NCBI GenBank assembly: GCA_003993805.1
Contig: RSEF01000003.1
Location: 89,280,968-89,344,967 of the forward strand
Origin: Himantopus leucocephalus
Lineage: Eukaryota > Chordata > Aves > Charadriiformes > Recurvirostridae
Direction of reading: 5' to 3'
Length of the DNA stretch: 64,000 bases
The notes beneath the pieces were generated by a model that ran no database searches, was not told the DNA's origin, and saw only the letters and a program-made list of their open reading frames with translations. The position numbers were made by a program, and so were the translations under genes. Of this stretch, positions 1 to 12,440 are shown in pieces; position 1 is the stretch's first letter, and each line of letters opens with the position of its first letter.

Positions 1-99
1 ACACAGAAAAGGGATGTGACAGGAATTGAAACGAGCACTGTGTGTTCTGATCCTTTAGATCTGGCCTGAAACAGGCCAGAAAACAACATCATCTGAAAG

Positions 100-246
100 C
101 CAAAAGTATTAAAAATCCTGTCTGTTATCCTATATAATGTTTTCTGTAACTGTGGGTGGGCTGGGATGCTGCNCCAAAAGTATTAAAAATCCTGTCTGTT
201 ATCCTATATAATGTTTTCTGTAACTGTGGGTGGGCTGGGATGCTGC
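100..246 (+). repeat. Perfect 73-bp direct duplication across a single N (assembly artefact)
   Basis: Positions 100-172 and 174-246 are identical over 73 bp and are separated only by one N at 173. Zero divergence with a one-base gap at the junction is the signature of two overlapping contig ends placed side by side instead of merged. It should probably be collapsed to one copy. Confidence 0.9.
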
Positions 247-1239
247 AACTGTCACCATTTTTTGCTTCTGAAACACTAAGGGCCAAATCATGTGAGTACT
301 CTGATGAATCCCTATTCCCTTCGAAATTGGCTCTCCTAGGACTGACACAAACATGTTCTGAAAAGTGTAGGATGATAATAATGCTTACTTCCCCAAAGGA
401 AGAATACTGGTATTATTGTCTTCCTTTAACAGAGGGGATCTGAGGCACAGAGCTACTCAGGAACACTTAGCAGGTCAAAACCAACCCAGTGTTTCTTCTG
501 CTCCCACATCCACTTGATAGTCCCTCTTGGGCAGCACACTGCTACAGGGCCCCAGGACATCCGTGGTGTAGGGCAGTACCCATGACACGAGTGCTGTGGT
601 GGGTGACGTGGACTTGGTGCAAGGAAAGAGTGCTGCAAAATACAGCTTGGGCAACCACTGGGAATAGAGAAGCCTCAGGTCTCCTTGAGAAGGTGAAAAG
701 TGGTAAAGCATGGGGAGCAGAACAAAAATTCTTTTATCCCTGGGGTAGGAGGTCTCAGCAGTTATGTTGAGAGATTGCCTTGCACTGAATTTCAGCTTTT
801 CAAGAAAAAATGAAATTCATGAATTCATCTTATATGAGGTGAGAATGGGAAAACAAGATGTTAAGCTGCTCACACAGGTCAGGTAATAAAAATGTATTTA
901 CCTATCTATTGTTTCTTTTTGATCAAAACATCATGAAATAAGTGTCCAGACACTCAAAGACATGGCTGGTACTAAACATCAGCTGTCCTTCAGACAAGCA
1001 CCCTTCCTTGCCTCTGCCAGATGCTGACTAAATGAAGGAAAAAGCATTTTTCTCTCCCTTCCTTATTCCTGGGCTGCTGACCAAGTCCTTTCCCAAATGT
1101 CTGTGCCTCTTTCTTGGGAAATGGGAGCTGGTCATACCTCTTCCCCAGCAGCAGCAGGAGCCATCTCAGGCACCACTGCTGACCCAAGATGGGCCACCAC
1201 AGCAGCGGGCAGGAGAGCAACCTTCTTAGTCCCACTCCT
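247..1239. other. Intergenic, nothing recognised
   Basis: Mixed-composition unique-looking DNA. Short open frames on both strands (up to 93 codons) resemble no protein family I know and lack splice or start context that would mark an exon. Confidence 0.6.
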
Positions 1240-1683
1240 GCCCCCGCCAGCATTTCATAGGACCTTGCCAGCCTTGTGTGGGGCTGCCTGGCTCTGTGGG
1301 CCAGATCCTGAACTCCAGCGGTGCTGCTCAGCCAAGTGAGCTGGCTGGCCGAGCAGTCACGTCATCCCCTCCGTGGTGTGTAACACATAGCTCAAGCACA
1401 GCTGATTGACGTGCATGACTGGGTTTACTCCTGAATGTCCACGGCTTTCTGGCCAGAAAGCTGACTGATTTACAGCTGTAATATCACTGTCTGCTGGTAG
1501 TTGGGGGTCTAAAATCATTCCCAAATAGTGAATCTTGCTCACTAATGGAGCACATGCTCCCTCAGTCAAGGGGAGTGGTATCGCCTCCACTGCCTTCAGC
1601 AGCCTTTTATGCATTACATGAAAGCAAAATTGCAGTAATCTCAGATATTGAAAGAAATCAATACTTGCCAACATGAACTGCAC
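1240..1683 (-). mobile_element. Decayed LINE reverse-transcriptase fragment (L2/CR1-like)
   Basis: A 108-codon minus-strand frame (1683-1357) contains a segment reading SKIHYLGMILDPQLPADSD followed by ITAVNQSAFW. This has the layout of the stretch after the catalytic core of non-LTR reverse transcriptases (a V-x-x-LG-V-x-LD-x-x-L block, then an I-x-x-V-x-x-SAF helix). The frame ends without the usual continuation, and homology seems to continue out of frame toward 1240, so the copy is broken by indels and non-functional. The family (L2-like versus old CR1-like) and the ends are uncertain. Confidence 0.5.
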
Positions 1684-1689
1684 AACCGT

Positions 1690-4600
1690 ACTGAAAAACT
1701 GTACTTCTTTACTAATCTAGTGGATCAGAGAATGTGAAGTTTTGAGCTAACTGAGTCTTTTAGCCCTGAAAGTTTTCTTTGGAACCTAGAAGCACTTGTG
1801 TTGATAAATGCAGGTGCCTCAGATAAAGAGCTACTGCCACATTCAGGCAGTCTCTTACAGAAGATATCCTTTTGCTTGCCAGTATCGACAGTCCTTTTTG
1901 ATATTCCTTTCTTATAATTTTCAGGTTTGTAAGTCATTTTTTTAGGAATACATAAGACATTTGGAAAGGGAAGGGCACAAAGCTTGGGTGTGAAAAAGGC
2001 GGGTTTGAAAACTTTAACTTTTCAAACAACTGAAGAGAACATTTAGGACTACTTGTAAAACATTAAAAATCTCCACTTTTTTCTTATAAAACTAATCTGC
2101 ATCCATGCAAACCCCAGTGTTGCTCCTCTGCTTAGGAACACTTCCTTCATTAAATGCAATGGGAAACACTGCGTCGTTTTTTCTACTGTCTTTTTAAATG
2201 ATGGGGCTGAATTCTTATCCTTTAAGCAGTATTGTCTCTAGCCAATTCAAGGATTTAATCCACATACATTACTCAGGCAAAAATCCCATATGCAAAGGAA
2301 GTTGAAAGAATGTGAAGAACGTCCTTCTATTAAATGAACAATTAACCATGCAGCTTGGAAAAAGCCTGGTGGAATCCTTTAGGATCTTACCCCAAGACTG
2401 ATTAAAGGAACTCAATTATATCCGCTGACAAAACTCTCAGAATATTTTGTGTACTGTAACTGAAGTGTGACTGCAACCTGTCATTCAGGCAGAAATCAAT
2501 TCACTGTTCCTATAGCAAAATGTAAAACTCCCCGTACTACTGACTCTTATTTAATTGAAATAAATACTGCAGTTTAAAAGACTGGTTGGGCAAGAGTATC
2601 CTACAGGGTGTTGACATCCAACTGTTTTCTGTGAGAGCTGAGTTGTAGCAGCTCCGATTTATGAACTAGTGAGAAGGTCTGTGATTTAATTAAAGACAGA
2701 AGAGATAAAATCCTTCCTTCATAAATGAAAGCTAATGCCCTTTAATTGTGTAGAGATGAGGAAGAATACAGAGAAGTGTGTGTGAGCCTTCTTTCCTTAC
2801 AATACTCGTGAGTCCTCAGTCCTGGAAAATTGCAGGATTATTGTTTTTTTCCAATATTCCGTTCTTCTGTATGCGTAGAGACACATTTAATAACCCAGAA
2901 CATCAGGAACTGGGCCCTGGATTTTCAAAGCAGTCTACCAGCTCCAGAAACCTCATTCCTTGGATGCCCACTCTGAAAGACCTAAGGTGATGCTTCCTTC
3001 GAATGCAATTTTTATTGTGCCATTCAGTGTCCATTTTTAGCTGCAACATAACATCTAATAGAGGAGTCATGCCCTGGAAACTGGCAGAATAGCCAAGGAT
3101 CTTAATTCCTCTCCATCTAATGCAGAAGCAGGGCAGGCTGGGCTGGGGAATCAGCATCCCTCAGCATGACTAGAGACAAGAAAAGTGTCAGAAATGCTTC
3201 CCCGAGATTTGCAGGCACAGTGCAATCAGACTGAGCCATACTGCAGTCAGAAATGTGTTGTTTCCTATAATAATGGTTGTACTCTAAACGTGCCTGCTTT
3301 CTCTTGCCTTGCTGTTGAGTTGTCTTTGCATGGTACAAAGAGGAAGCCTCAAGCATCATCTCAGCTATCCTGGTAGCTAAAGTGCAGGGTTACTTGCGTC
3401 CAAAAGAGGCTTCAGACACACCCTGGTGATGTTCTTTGTTTTCCTGAATGTTTTCTAGTTCTACTATATAATTTCTGAAGCAGATTTGACCTTCTCATAG
3501 TTTACAGGACACAGGACAAAGGAATTTACAAGGTGAAACAACACTGTCTTCTGCCTTGTTTTCTATATGCAATCTTTTATCTGCTCTTTTGACTGCAGTT
3601 GTTTTCACAGAGCAGTGTCCCTAGTGTGTCTAAAAGAAGTATTTTTGTGATTTTATTGTGCATTCATAGGCAGGATTATTTTTTCCCATGTTACATTATT
3701 TTCCCTTCTCAGCATCACTCATCTTTGCTCACTGATTTTCGAGTCTCTCTAGTGAAAATTTTGAATTGTGCGTGTCTCAAACACATCTGTGGGATTTGGC
3801 TGTTGTCCAAGCGGAGGACAGTGCCTCTCCCCAAGGTTCCTGTGAAGCCCCGAATCACAAACTTTAGAGATCACCTCTTACTCTTATTTGAAAACAAGGA
3901 AGTAATTTCTCTCTTTATTTAGTTGTATGTAAATATACTGCTCAGAAGTATATTTAAGTGTGTGAGTACATTGCCCAGGCACCAATATTTGTCCAGTGCC
4001 TTACTGGTAATCTCATAAGGAACTAATGGTAGCTCCTGCTAAAATTTTAGCCAAAGCACAAGTACATAAATGAAAGAGACTGATTAACTTATTGTGATGA
4101 CTCCTTCAATCATCTTTTCGATTAGTGTGGAATTCATTAAAGTGCAGAAAGCCTGCACAAAGGCACTTCAGATCTAGCTGTCTGATACGTAAGATCTAAA
4201 CTTGGGATGTGCAAGATCTAGCTCTGACCTGACACACAAAGACAATTATTCTTCAAGATCTCAAAACAGAAGATATCTCTGACATACTCGTTTGTGAGCT
4301 GTTGAAGATTGCTTAGTGGCCATCTAAATAATCATGCTTTGCCTATGGTGTCTATACATTCATTCACCATGAAGGCTTCACAACAGATTTTTTTTTATGC
4401 TCTTGTTATATATTGGTAGGTAGTTTCTGACATTCTAATTAGTTCAACCTATATTAGACATTTAGTCTTCTGACATCTGGAACAGTGGCTGCCAGCTATT
4501 TCCCTTCTCATTTTTTCCTGAAAGAAGTAAAATGTTAGGTTACATGTTAAAAAGCTCATCTGCACGCCTACAAATGAGCACAGAGACAATGGCAGGTGGG

Positions 4601-4690
4601 GGAAGCCAAATAATACCCTCCCTCAGCTCCTCCAAGACCCATCACAGAAGTGCCAAAGGGCCATCAAAGGCCCATCTCCACAAGCCCACA
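1690..4690. other. Intergenic, nothing recognised
   Basis: AT-rich DNA with scattered short frames, including a 107-codon frame at 3599-3922 that matches nothing I know. No interspersed repeat, RNA gene or exon could be supported. Confidence 0.6.
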
Positions 4691-5344
4691 AAAGAACAGG
4701 GGCACAACAGCAGGTGGTCCTAAGGGACATAAATTAAGGACTCGGAGGAAGGTGCAGACTGTCTGGGTCCTTCCCAGAGCTGTCCCAGAGAAGCCTCACT
4801 CCCTGTGTCCAGGCGTGAAACCCATCACAATGAGTCAACAGGAGCACCTTTCCGACTGGGGGAGTATGGGACACATTATCAGACGCAAGGGAAGAACATT
4901 TGGGGGTAGCACAAGACTTACAGTGGGATGTTTAGTGGAGGAACCAAAGGTGGGGAAAGGGAGGGCTCAAGGTCATTTAGGGAGGAACAAGTGTCGGGGC
5001 AAATGACACAATGGAGCGGTAAAAGGATAAAAGGGGCTGGCCCTGTGTAAACAAGGGCTGGTTGGCATGGTTGCCTGGCCATACCCTGTGCCTGATCAGT
5101 GCAGCCCGTCATGTCTTCTTATTAAATGCTGTTTCTAACTCTTTTCCTGAGTGAGGGTCTCTATTTTGCGTGCATGTGTGCGGCTGGAGGTCTAAGAGCC
5201 AGTAACTGCAGTGAGATCATGGGTGGGAGGGGCTGTGTGTCTGTCGTGCAAGAACTAGACAGACCAGCGTGAATGAGTGTGCGATCACTCCCGAAGATCA
5301 AGACAGTAGCTGGAGAGCAGGGGAAGTGCCCTGGGAGCCGTAGA

Positions 5345-5387
5345 TATGTGTGTGTGTGTGTGTGTGTGTGTGCGTGCGCACACGCGC
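5345..5387 (+). repeat. (TG)13 microsatellite with CG-rich alternating tail
   Basis: A pure TG run at 5347-5372 continues into a CGTGCGCACACGCGC-type alternating purine-pyrimidine tail. Such alternation is the classic Z-DNA-prone pattern, and the run length is likely polymorphic. Confidence 0.9.
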
Positions 5388-5465
5388 CTCTACTGGTGAG
5401 ACAACAGGAGGAGCTGGCTACCAGAGGGACATGGAGAGCCCCAGCCAGCTGCCAGAGAGCTCTGT

Positions 5466-5486
5466 GAGAGAGAGAGAGAGAGAGAG

Positions 5487-5520
<34 letters not shown>
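5466..5520 (+). repeat. Compound (GA)n(TG)n microsatellite
   Basis: An uninterrupted GA run (5466-5490) passes directly into a TG run (5491-5518). Antisense translation gives the artificial His-Thr/Ser-Leu runs seen on the minus strand. Confidence 0.95.
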
Positions 5521-5524
<4 letters not shown>

Positions 5525-6329
5525 CCTAGGAGCGAGGCATCATGGAAGAGCAGGAATCCAGAGTGAGCTGCTGGATGGACTGGGTATCCAAGGCCAGCTA
5601 TTGTGGCACCCTTAATGGGTGTATGTGCATGCACGTGTGTATGAGTATGTGTGTGCGCGTGCGATGTGTGTGTGTCTGTACCAGCAGCTGGAATGCAGCT
5701 ACAGCAGTGGCGGCTCATATATCCAGGTGCCAGCAACTGTGGATACTCGATCCAGTGTCTGAGCCCACCTGCTGGAGGGATCCACCTTGTACATGTGTGT
5801 GTGTGTATATATATACATTCTTACTAGTGGACCTCCATCCTGATTAGCCAGCGAGGTGAATGCTATGAGACCATTGGTGTGGTTTGTGTTGGTGTGAGCA
5901 CTGAGTGTGTCTGTCTGTGTCGATCTGTGTGGCTGGCAATGCATATATATTTGTTGCACGTGTGTACGCATGTACCTGGGAATACATACTCGTTGGCCCA
6001 GGGGCACGGAGCTGTGCAGCCTCCCCTCTACCAGGCTACTGGATTCGGCTCCCCTAACACAGTCGTCCCAGTAGCCAGATCTGTGGCCACTTGGCTGTGT
6101 TGTGTTGGGGGTGCCCTGAGCCAGGGCCACCCAGCCCCAGGGGAGAGTTAGCCCATGGGGCCCCTGGGCATGCAGGTTCCTTCACCATCTCTTACTTATA
6201 AACTACTCCTGAAGCTCTCCCTGCACTTCGCTCCTCGCCAGATCCTTTGAATCTTTCTGGACTCAACTAAATGCAGCTTTTCGGTATGTCCCTTGTGGGT
6301 CGGAGAGACCCATCCCAGTACAAGCTTAG

Positions 6330-9300
6330 CACTGATGCTTTCCTTCTGCTGCCCGAACACCTGACTGCTTTGTACGTCTGCACTGGTTTATGGTCTGACT
6401 TATGCCATATCTGTGTCCTTCAATTCTACAGTATATTTTTCTAGGAACCGAGTTCAGGAAAGGACAGCCTTTTCCTGTAAATAAGAAACAGGAACCTTGC
6501 TTGCTTTTGCACTAATTCTCTTAAATGTACTGACCCTCATATTCCTTTTGAAAACAATGTTTCTCATCGTTTCAGGGACTGGATTTTAGAGGGCTGGGTC
6601 CGAATGAGATTCATGCTTTAAAGACAGTGCGCGGGCAGAAAATGGCACAAAGTAATTGACATTTGAAATCTACAGGAAAAAGAGTGAATGATCTTGGGAA
6701 AGCGTATGCCTTAATATAACAGCAGGTATGAATGTATTAATAAATGTTAATTTGAACATATCTGGGACTATCAAGATTTTTAGAAATGATATCATGAAAC
6801 TAGCATTAGGACAGTGGGACACCTGAGGTATCTGGACAGAAGGAAACATCTAATTTAATTTCCCCTTCTCTGAATTCTGGAAATGTATTTATTATTTTTG
6901 CCCCATTCTACCCTAAACGTGCTCCTGAAATCTAATGTAAGCTCATTAATGCCTAAATTTTCCAGATCTTAGGTTTTTTTCCCTGATGTTCTAGTTTTTG
7001 CCTCAGTTTCGTATAAGGAAAGAAATGCTGAAAAGGGGTTATTTTACATAACCATCCCCTGTTCCTGTCCTTCCTATTTTTCTACGACCATTCAGCCTAA
7101 AAGACAGAACATATGATTACCCAGTGAAAGCCCTGCAGCCATGAACTCTGTCTGTTTTGTAGCCTTCAAAGCATTATTTGTATAAAGACAATAAAAAAGT
7201 CTTTTTCCTTTATAAGGATGACTGCAAGGAGTTTGATCTCTGAGAAGAACAGCAAAGATTTTCTTTCTCCAGCTCTTGAAAATGACTCAGTAAGAGATTT
7301 TGATCTCTATATTGTAAATTTGATATCCTGTGGATCTCCTCACCTCACCTATTCAGTTGCCTGTTATATTACATCTTTCCAGCTTAATACGTGATTGATT
7401 AAAAAGCTTCATTTTCTGCTCGCTTCTCTTTCTATATGATCATTCTGGGCTTAAATATTTCACACTCATTATTAGTATTATCAGCCAGACTCACTGCTGT
7501 AGGAGAGTTCACTTAAACGGTGTACGTGTTTTGTTTTAGGTACTAATTGCTGGAATATGTAAAAAAACCTCTTTTTTTTTTTGTCAAAGTAACAGGAACC
7601 ACAAACCTTTCTGTCCTGATGTAGACAGGTTATTAAGCATATATCTCAAATATGGGTGGTTGCCCTGGGGATAAAAAGGTTCCTAACACATTAAAACCAG
7701 TTAGTGTCTCCTTTATTGAATAAATGCACACCTGTAATTTCTCTACATCTCTCTGGGTACAGTTCTTCTCTCTGAAACTGTTTGCTCACCTGTTTGCTTG
7801 GAGTCCTGAGACCTGGGAGTAGTAACACGGGGGTTTTTTCCCTTATACCCAGGTCAAGGTTTAAAGATTTTGGATGACTTCCTTGTCCTCTTTCTTTGCT
7901 ACAGGTTCTCTTTAGCGGAGAAACCAACAGGTTTCTCTGCTTCAATCTCTGCTACGTTTTCTATTTGAATGGGATTTCACCATTTGAATACAGAACTGCC
8001 CTCAGCCATGCTGCTCAGCCCTATTTGCTGTCATAAATCACAATTCTTGTTCTCCAATGTTATTACTGCTTGGTTTTTCACTTTATTCCCTGAAAGAAGA
8101 GCTTTACACTGACATGGATTTTTAGGTAAATGTGCTTATTTCTGACAATATCCTGTCCTTTCTGACCAAGAGAGCATGGGAGCAGCAACTGTGAGCCAGA
8201 AAGTCACGGGACTGCTCTCCTAATGGAAGGCAGATCAGTTTTTTGCAGGTAGGGATGGAGAGGAGTGTGGTAATCGGCTGCTCCAAATGGCTCTGCTGGA
8301 GGCTGAAGGCCAGGCCAGTTTCCACAAACTGCCGTGGCAGTGAATATGGTATAAATGTCCAGAGAATGAGTTGAACTCCCTTTTGTCCCATGGAACCTCA
8401 GCACATTAGTCAAAGCATTTTCTTTTTCTTATGCACGCAGAAGAGGTAGAACTTTGTAGGCTGCTACATGGCTGTATGAAGGTGCATTGCAAGGGATTTC
8501 TCCTCTTTATTTCTATATTCTGCATCTGTGTTTTATTAATTGGAAGAGTGAGAAATGCCTCTTAAGAAAAATTGAGGAATACTAGGAAAACAGTGCAGCT
8601 ATGGGCCTGCAAACAGCTGCTCCCACAACTGCAGCTACTCTTGAACAGTTGTCTCACAGCGCTTGCAGACAGCAACACCATCACGCACATATCCCTTACC
8701 ATGAAACATGGGAAGTGTGACGTTTGCAAATGCGTGATCAACTTCAGACCTCAACAACATCATTTGACAATATTTGAACCCAGCGCAACAAATAAATAGA
8801 TAAGAGGAAGGCGTGCTGCTTCTCTAATGAAAGACCGAACCAGCATGGGCTTAAGCACCTTTGGAGTTTACCTGCAGGGTCATGAAGAGGTTCCTGTGCC
8901 AAAAGAACACCAAAAGGCATGGTCCTCTGAGCCCTTTCCACAGGAGTACAGACATGGAGTGGACAGAAAGGACAGCCTCTCCTACTGAAAATTTCAGATG
9001 CTCCATGCAGAGCGCCACGTGACCAGGCACAGCAAGGGAGTGGAGAGGCAGGAGGGCAACATCCTCAGGCCTCTCCAGAGAAAGTCAACACTTTACCGCC
9101 ACATCCCTCAACCCTAACATCTTTTAAAACTTAGGTTCAGCCAGGACACACCCCGCCAGTCACAAAGAAGCGAATAGCTCACATGGGCCACCCTTCCTGC
9201 CCTAAAGCACGCTATGTGAATCTTGGACTGTGTTTTACGTATTTATATTTCCCAGCACTGAGTGAAGTTTGCCCTACATTTCTTCTCTTTCACTGCAAAC

Positions 9301-10780
9301 AGATGCATGTCCTCACTCTACCTATCTCCCTGCGGGAAAGGTTTGCTGAACTAGATGAGGTTGGTCAGCTGGTGCAAGGCCTTTAACCAGCAGGTATCAT
9401 CATCAGGGCTCGTTAGCCGCTTCTCCTCTGGCCCCAAGTCACTCTGGGCAGCTTTCACGTCGGCTATCTGCCCAACAGCGAGTGTGGTTATCAGAAATGT
9501 TTGTTTGTGCAGAAAGTTCAGAGCCTCGGCATAGACTTGGAAGGATAATTTCTTGATGAATTAGCTTTACTGCTTCTCAGCAAAATCTTCACATCACAAC
9601 AGGGAGCCGGGAGTATCTGCTGCCAATTGCTGCTGATGAAGGTATACTCCAGCAGTGTGAGGACTGGGAAAGTGCAACTCCCGAACCTCACGCTCTCCAA
9701 GTCACACAACTTCGTAAAACTGACAGAAGACTCAGCTCTCTGTGGAAATGCTGAAAATACTCATTTCACCATCTCATGTTCCATTTTGAGACGTTATAAG
9801 AAGCCTAGTGATTTCACTGAGAATTTGGGGTAAACAAAATTCATGCTACAAGACTGGAAAAACACAAATGAGAATAGGTTAAGCATTGCTTGATGCTATC
9901 TTCCTTGCTTTTTTCACCCCATGTATGCAAAAAAAAAAAAAATTAGAAGGAATAAAAACACTTCAATCAAGAGTGTTTTAGGAAATTCCTCTAATGACAG
10001 AGCAGTTCTCTTTTTCAGAGGTATGCAGTTTTGTGGTAAGTCTTCTGGATTTCTTCAAATTACTGAAAATGTTTATTTTCCGCTACTTTAATTTGTATCT
10101 TGCAGACTTCTTTCCTGCCCATGACCACATCTTCCTCTTTACAGTTAATGGAATTTTCAGAGGCACAGAGGGTCAGGTTCTTTCTTTACTATTGAATTAA
10201 GTAAAGAAATCCTTATTACTTGAATGACTCTCTGAAGAATAACAGGTAGATAAATCATGTAAAGTTTTTCCAGTCTTTATAACAGAACCCATCCAGAATA
10301 CATGCATACAGTTTTAAAATAACATTGATTACAGTATCCACCAAGTGCTAAAATAAGTTTTGTTTCCTTTTAATGCAGAAAAATATTTGTAAAAAAAAAA
10401 AACAACCTACAAATTTAACCTGGGATTATATGAAAATTAAGTACTGGTTAGAATGAAAGCAAAGCTGCCTGTTAAAAATCTGACCACTAATCGAAGCTTG
10501 CAATTTCAGCCTTCATCAATCGCTTTCTTGAGTGACTCATCAAATTAGCTTACCTAAAAAGTCAATATTGAGAAACCAGGTAAACCAATAAATACGCCTT
10601 TCAGTCATACAATTGCTACCAAACACTCTTGAGAACACAGTAAAGCGTTTTATTGTTTATGCTCATTTTCATTTACACATAGGAGGAACAATCAATGCAG
10701 TTCTATCACAGCAGGTGGACCATATCCTGAAACTAACTTTGACTGCTGAATACATTTAGACCTGTCTTGAGGTCTGATCA
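6330..10780. other. Intergenic, nothing recognised
   Basis: AT-rich single-copy-looking sequence with short poly-A/T runs (for example 7571-7582 and 9930-9943). Small frames on both strands up to about 89 codons match no known family. No repeat element could be assigned. Confidence 0.55.
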
Positions 10781-10781
10781 G

Positions 10782-10818
10782 AAAAAAAAAAAAAAGGGAA
10801 AAAAAAAGGGGGGGGGAA
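10782..10818 (+). repeat. Purine-only low-complexity tract
   Basis: A14-G3-A9-G9-A3, an all-purine stretch that could form triplex-type DNA. There is no sign that it is the tail of a recognisable retroposon. Confidence 0.85.
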
Positions 10819-12119
10819 AGTAGGGAGGAGAGTAATTTCACTAACATCAGTTAATTCATGATTCATGGGTATTTATTTTGCAGGTGATACAGCTCTTCTG
10901 AAAGAGCAAACTGCTTCACTTCTTTACAAAATACACTAAATAATGTAGTTACTTAGAGAATTCTAAATTTCGCAGTGGTTCATGCGGTAAGGGTGTGCAA
11001 CTGACACAAAATGGAAAACATGGTTACAACATCAAACTGCTACTTCTATTCCCAGCTGGTTTATGGAAAAGGTCATTGGACTTCTTGATTTCTGCTCTCG
11101 AGTTACGGAGTAGAAGCAAGAAGTATTTACTTTATAAAGGCAACTATGAGGACAGACTATAGATATGCAGTGCAGTTGAACAGGTCTACAATTCTTGTTT
11201 CTACAGCATTTGCTATTGTTTTGAAATACAAACATAACTTTTGCACACTGTCACTTCTCACACGAGTTCAGCTGAAGGAGTCATTTACAGAATTTACTGC
11301 AATGCTCCTATTTTAAATGCTGCTTTTTTTTCTCCTCTTGGCCTCGTAAGTGAAGGGAGCAACTCTTTCCACTGAAAGAAAGAAATTACAGGTGTGCAGA
11401 AGTACAACTACGCTACCAACACAGACAGAGACAACTGTGCTTTTGTGCACACCCCTACAACCGGCCGGAGAACAAATTAAGAAGTTAAGCCTGCAAAATA
11501 AATGGAGTTTACTCTCAGAACTTTTTCTTCAGTCCAGATGAATTATAGACCTTGATTCGAGGCTGCCCTCCTAATTTTTTTTTTTTTTTTTGCAACTGAT
11601 CTGCGTGACTATTGGAACAGCATCTCTGCCAGAGTCATTACACCGAAATGCAGAGCTGAGCAGTTTGGTGGCAGTATGTATTGACGTTTTTGCAGCATCA
11701 TGAGTCTGGCAACTGGGCTTGGGGAAGTTTCAAGCAGTGGGTCTTTACAATAGCAACTTGATTCTGCAGACAAAAAGCAAGAGATTGGCAGAATTATTAA
11801 AAGTGTCACAATAAAGGCAAGTATGCATGCTGCAGAACGTGGCGCTGAGTTTAGCTATGAGCTGGCAGCCCACTTTTGTCAGAGGCGCAGAAAGGCACAG
11901 CTTTTCCGCGTGTGAAGAGAAACATAAAGGTGTGGAGCCTTTCACGGTGCCTGAAAGGCAGCTCTCCTCGCAGGATGCCCGCTCCCAGCGGGAGCAGCCG
12001 GAGCGGTAAGGAGGCCAGAAAGTAGGCTGAACTTTACAAGCAGCCTTCATCTGGGGGCTGTCCTACCTTCCCTTCCTCGCCAAGAAAAGACAAAAAAAAA
12101 AAACCCAAACCCAACGAAA
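10819..12119. other. Intergenic left flank of the HTR1B island
   Basis: AT-rich until about 11830, then rising GC toward the island. It may include distal HTR1B 3' UTR sequence, because minus-strand poly(A)-like hexamers occur here (for example plus-strand TTTATT near 10869). Nothing else is supported. Confidence 0.4.
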
Positions 12120-12339
12120 CCTCCAACCCGACGCTGGCACCGGGAGCTGCATCCGACCCCCTGCCCAGGGGGTTGCATCCCCGGCTGCCTGGCGATGCCT
12201 CCGGCCGCCGGCGGGGACCGGGAGGCGGCACCGGGGAACGCCACCGCGGCGGGGGACGGGGGAGACAGGGGGGACGGGGGGGCTGCCCCGGCCCCGGCCC
12301 GCCGCTCCCCGGGGAGTTCGGCAGCCGGTTCGGAAAGCA

Positions 12340-12440
12340 AGTGCCGTTTAGCACTAATTGGTCTAAACACGGGCATTACCATACGAAATGGCGGCAGATG
12401 GCTTTAATAGGTGGAATTAAGCGCAGATTGCCGTGAGTCA
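12340..12440. promoter_or_regulatory. Candidate cis-regulatory cluster at the island edge
   Basis: This AT-richer segment between two GC-rich lobes contains a homeodomain-like CTAATTG, a YY1-type AAATGGCGGC (12386-12395), an E-box-like CAGATGG, a TTTAAT/AATTAAG stretch and an AP-1-like TGAGTCA within about 100 bp. The density of recognisable motifs and the unusual composition suggest a constrained regulatory element or a TSS-proximal element for an antisense transcript. The function is inferred only. Confidence 0.3.

Larger units (their letters stand above)
4700..6320 (+). mobile_element. LTR-like, TG-rich composite repeat (probable endogenous retroviral LTR)
   Basis: A GC-richer block carries a TATA-like GGATAAAAGG at 5025-5034 and an ATTAAA at 5121-5126, about 95 bp apart and followed by a T-rich then G-rich stretch (TGAGTGAGGGTCTC). 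This is the order U3-TATA, R-poly(A), U5. After it come about 900 bp in which TG/GT-rich runs alternate with 80-110 bp non-repetitive segments, with CpG-containing alternating purine-pyrimidine stretches. No retroviral coding sequence, primer-binding site or target-site duplication was found, so the boundaries and the LTR call are provisional. Confidence 0.45.

Noticed and set aside
61..79. Perfect hairpin CTGGCCTG-AAA-CAGGCCAG
   Set aside because: An 8-bp stem with a 3-base loop is expected by chance in 64 kb, and no neighbouring feature gives it a role.
5161..5736. Minus-strand 191-codon frame rich in His-Thr and Ser-Leu
   Set aside because: It is a translation of TG and GA microsatellites in the LTR-like block.
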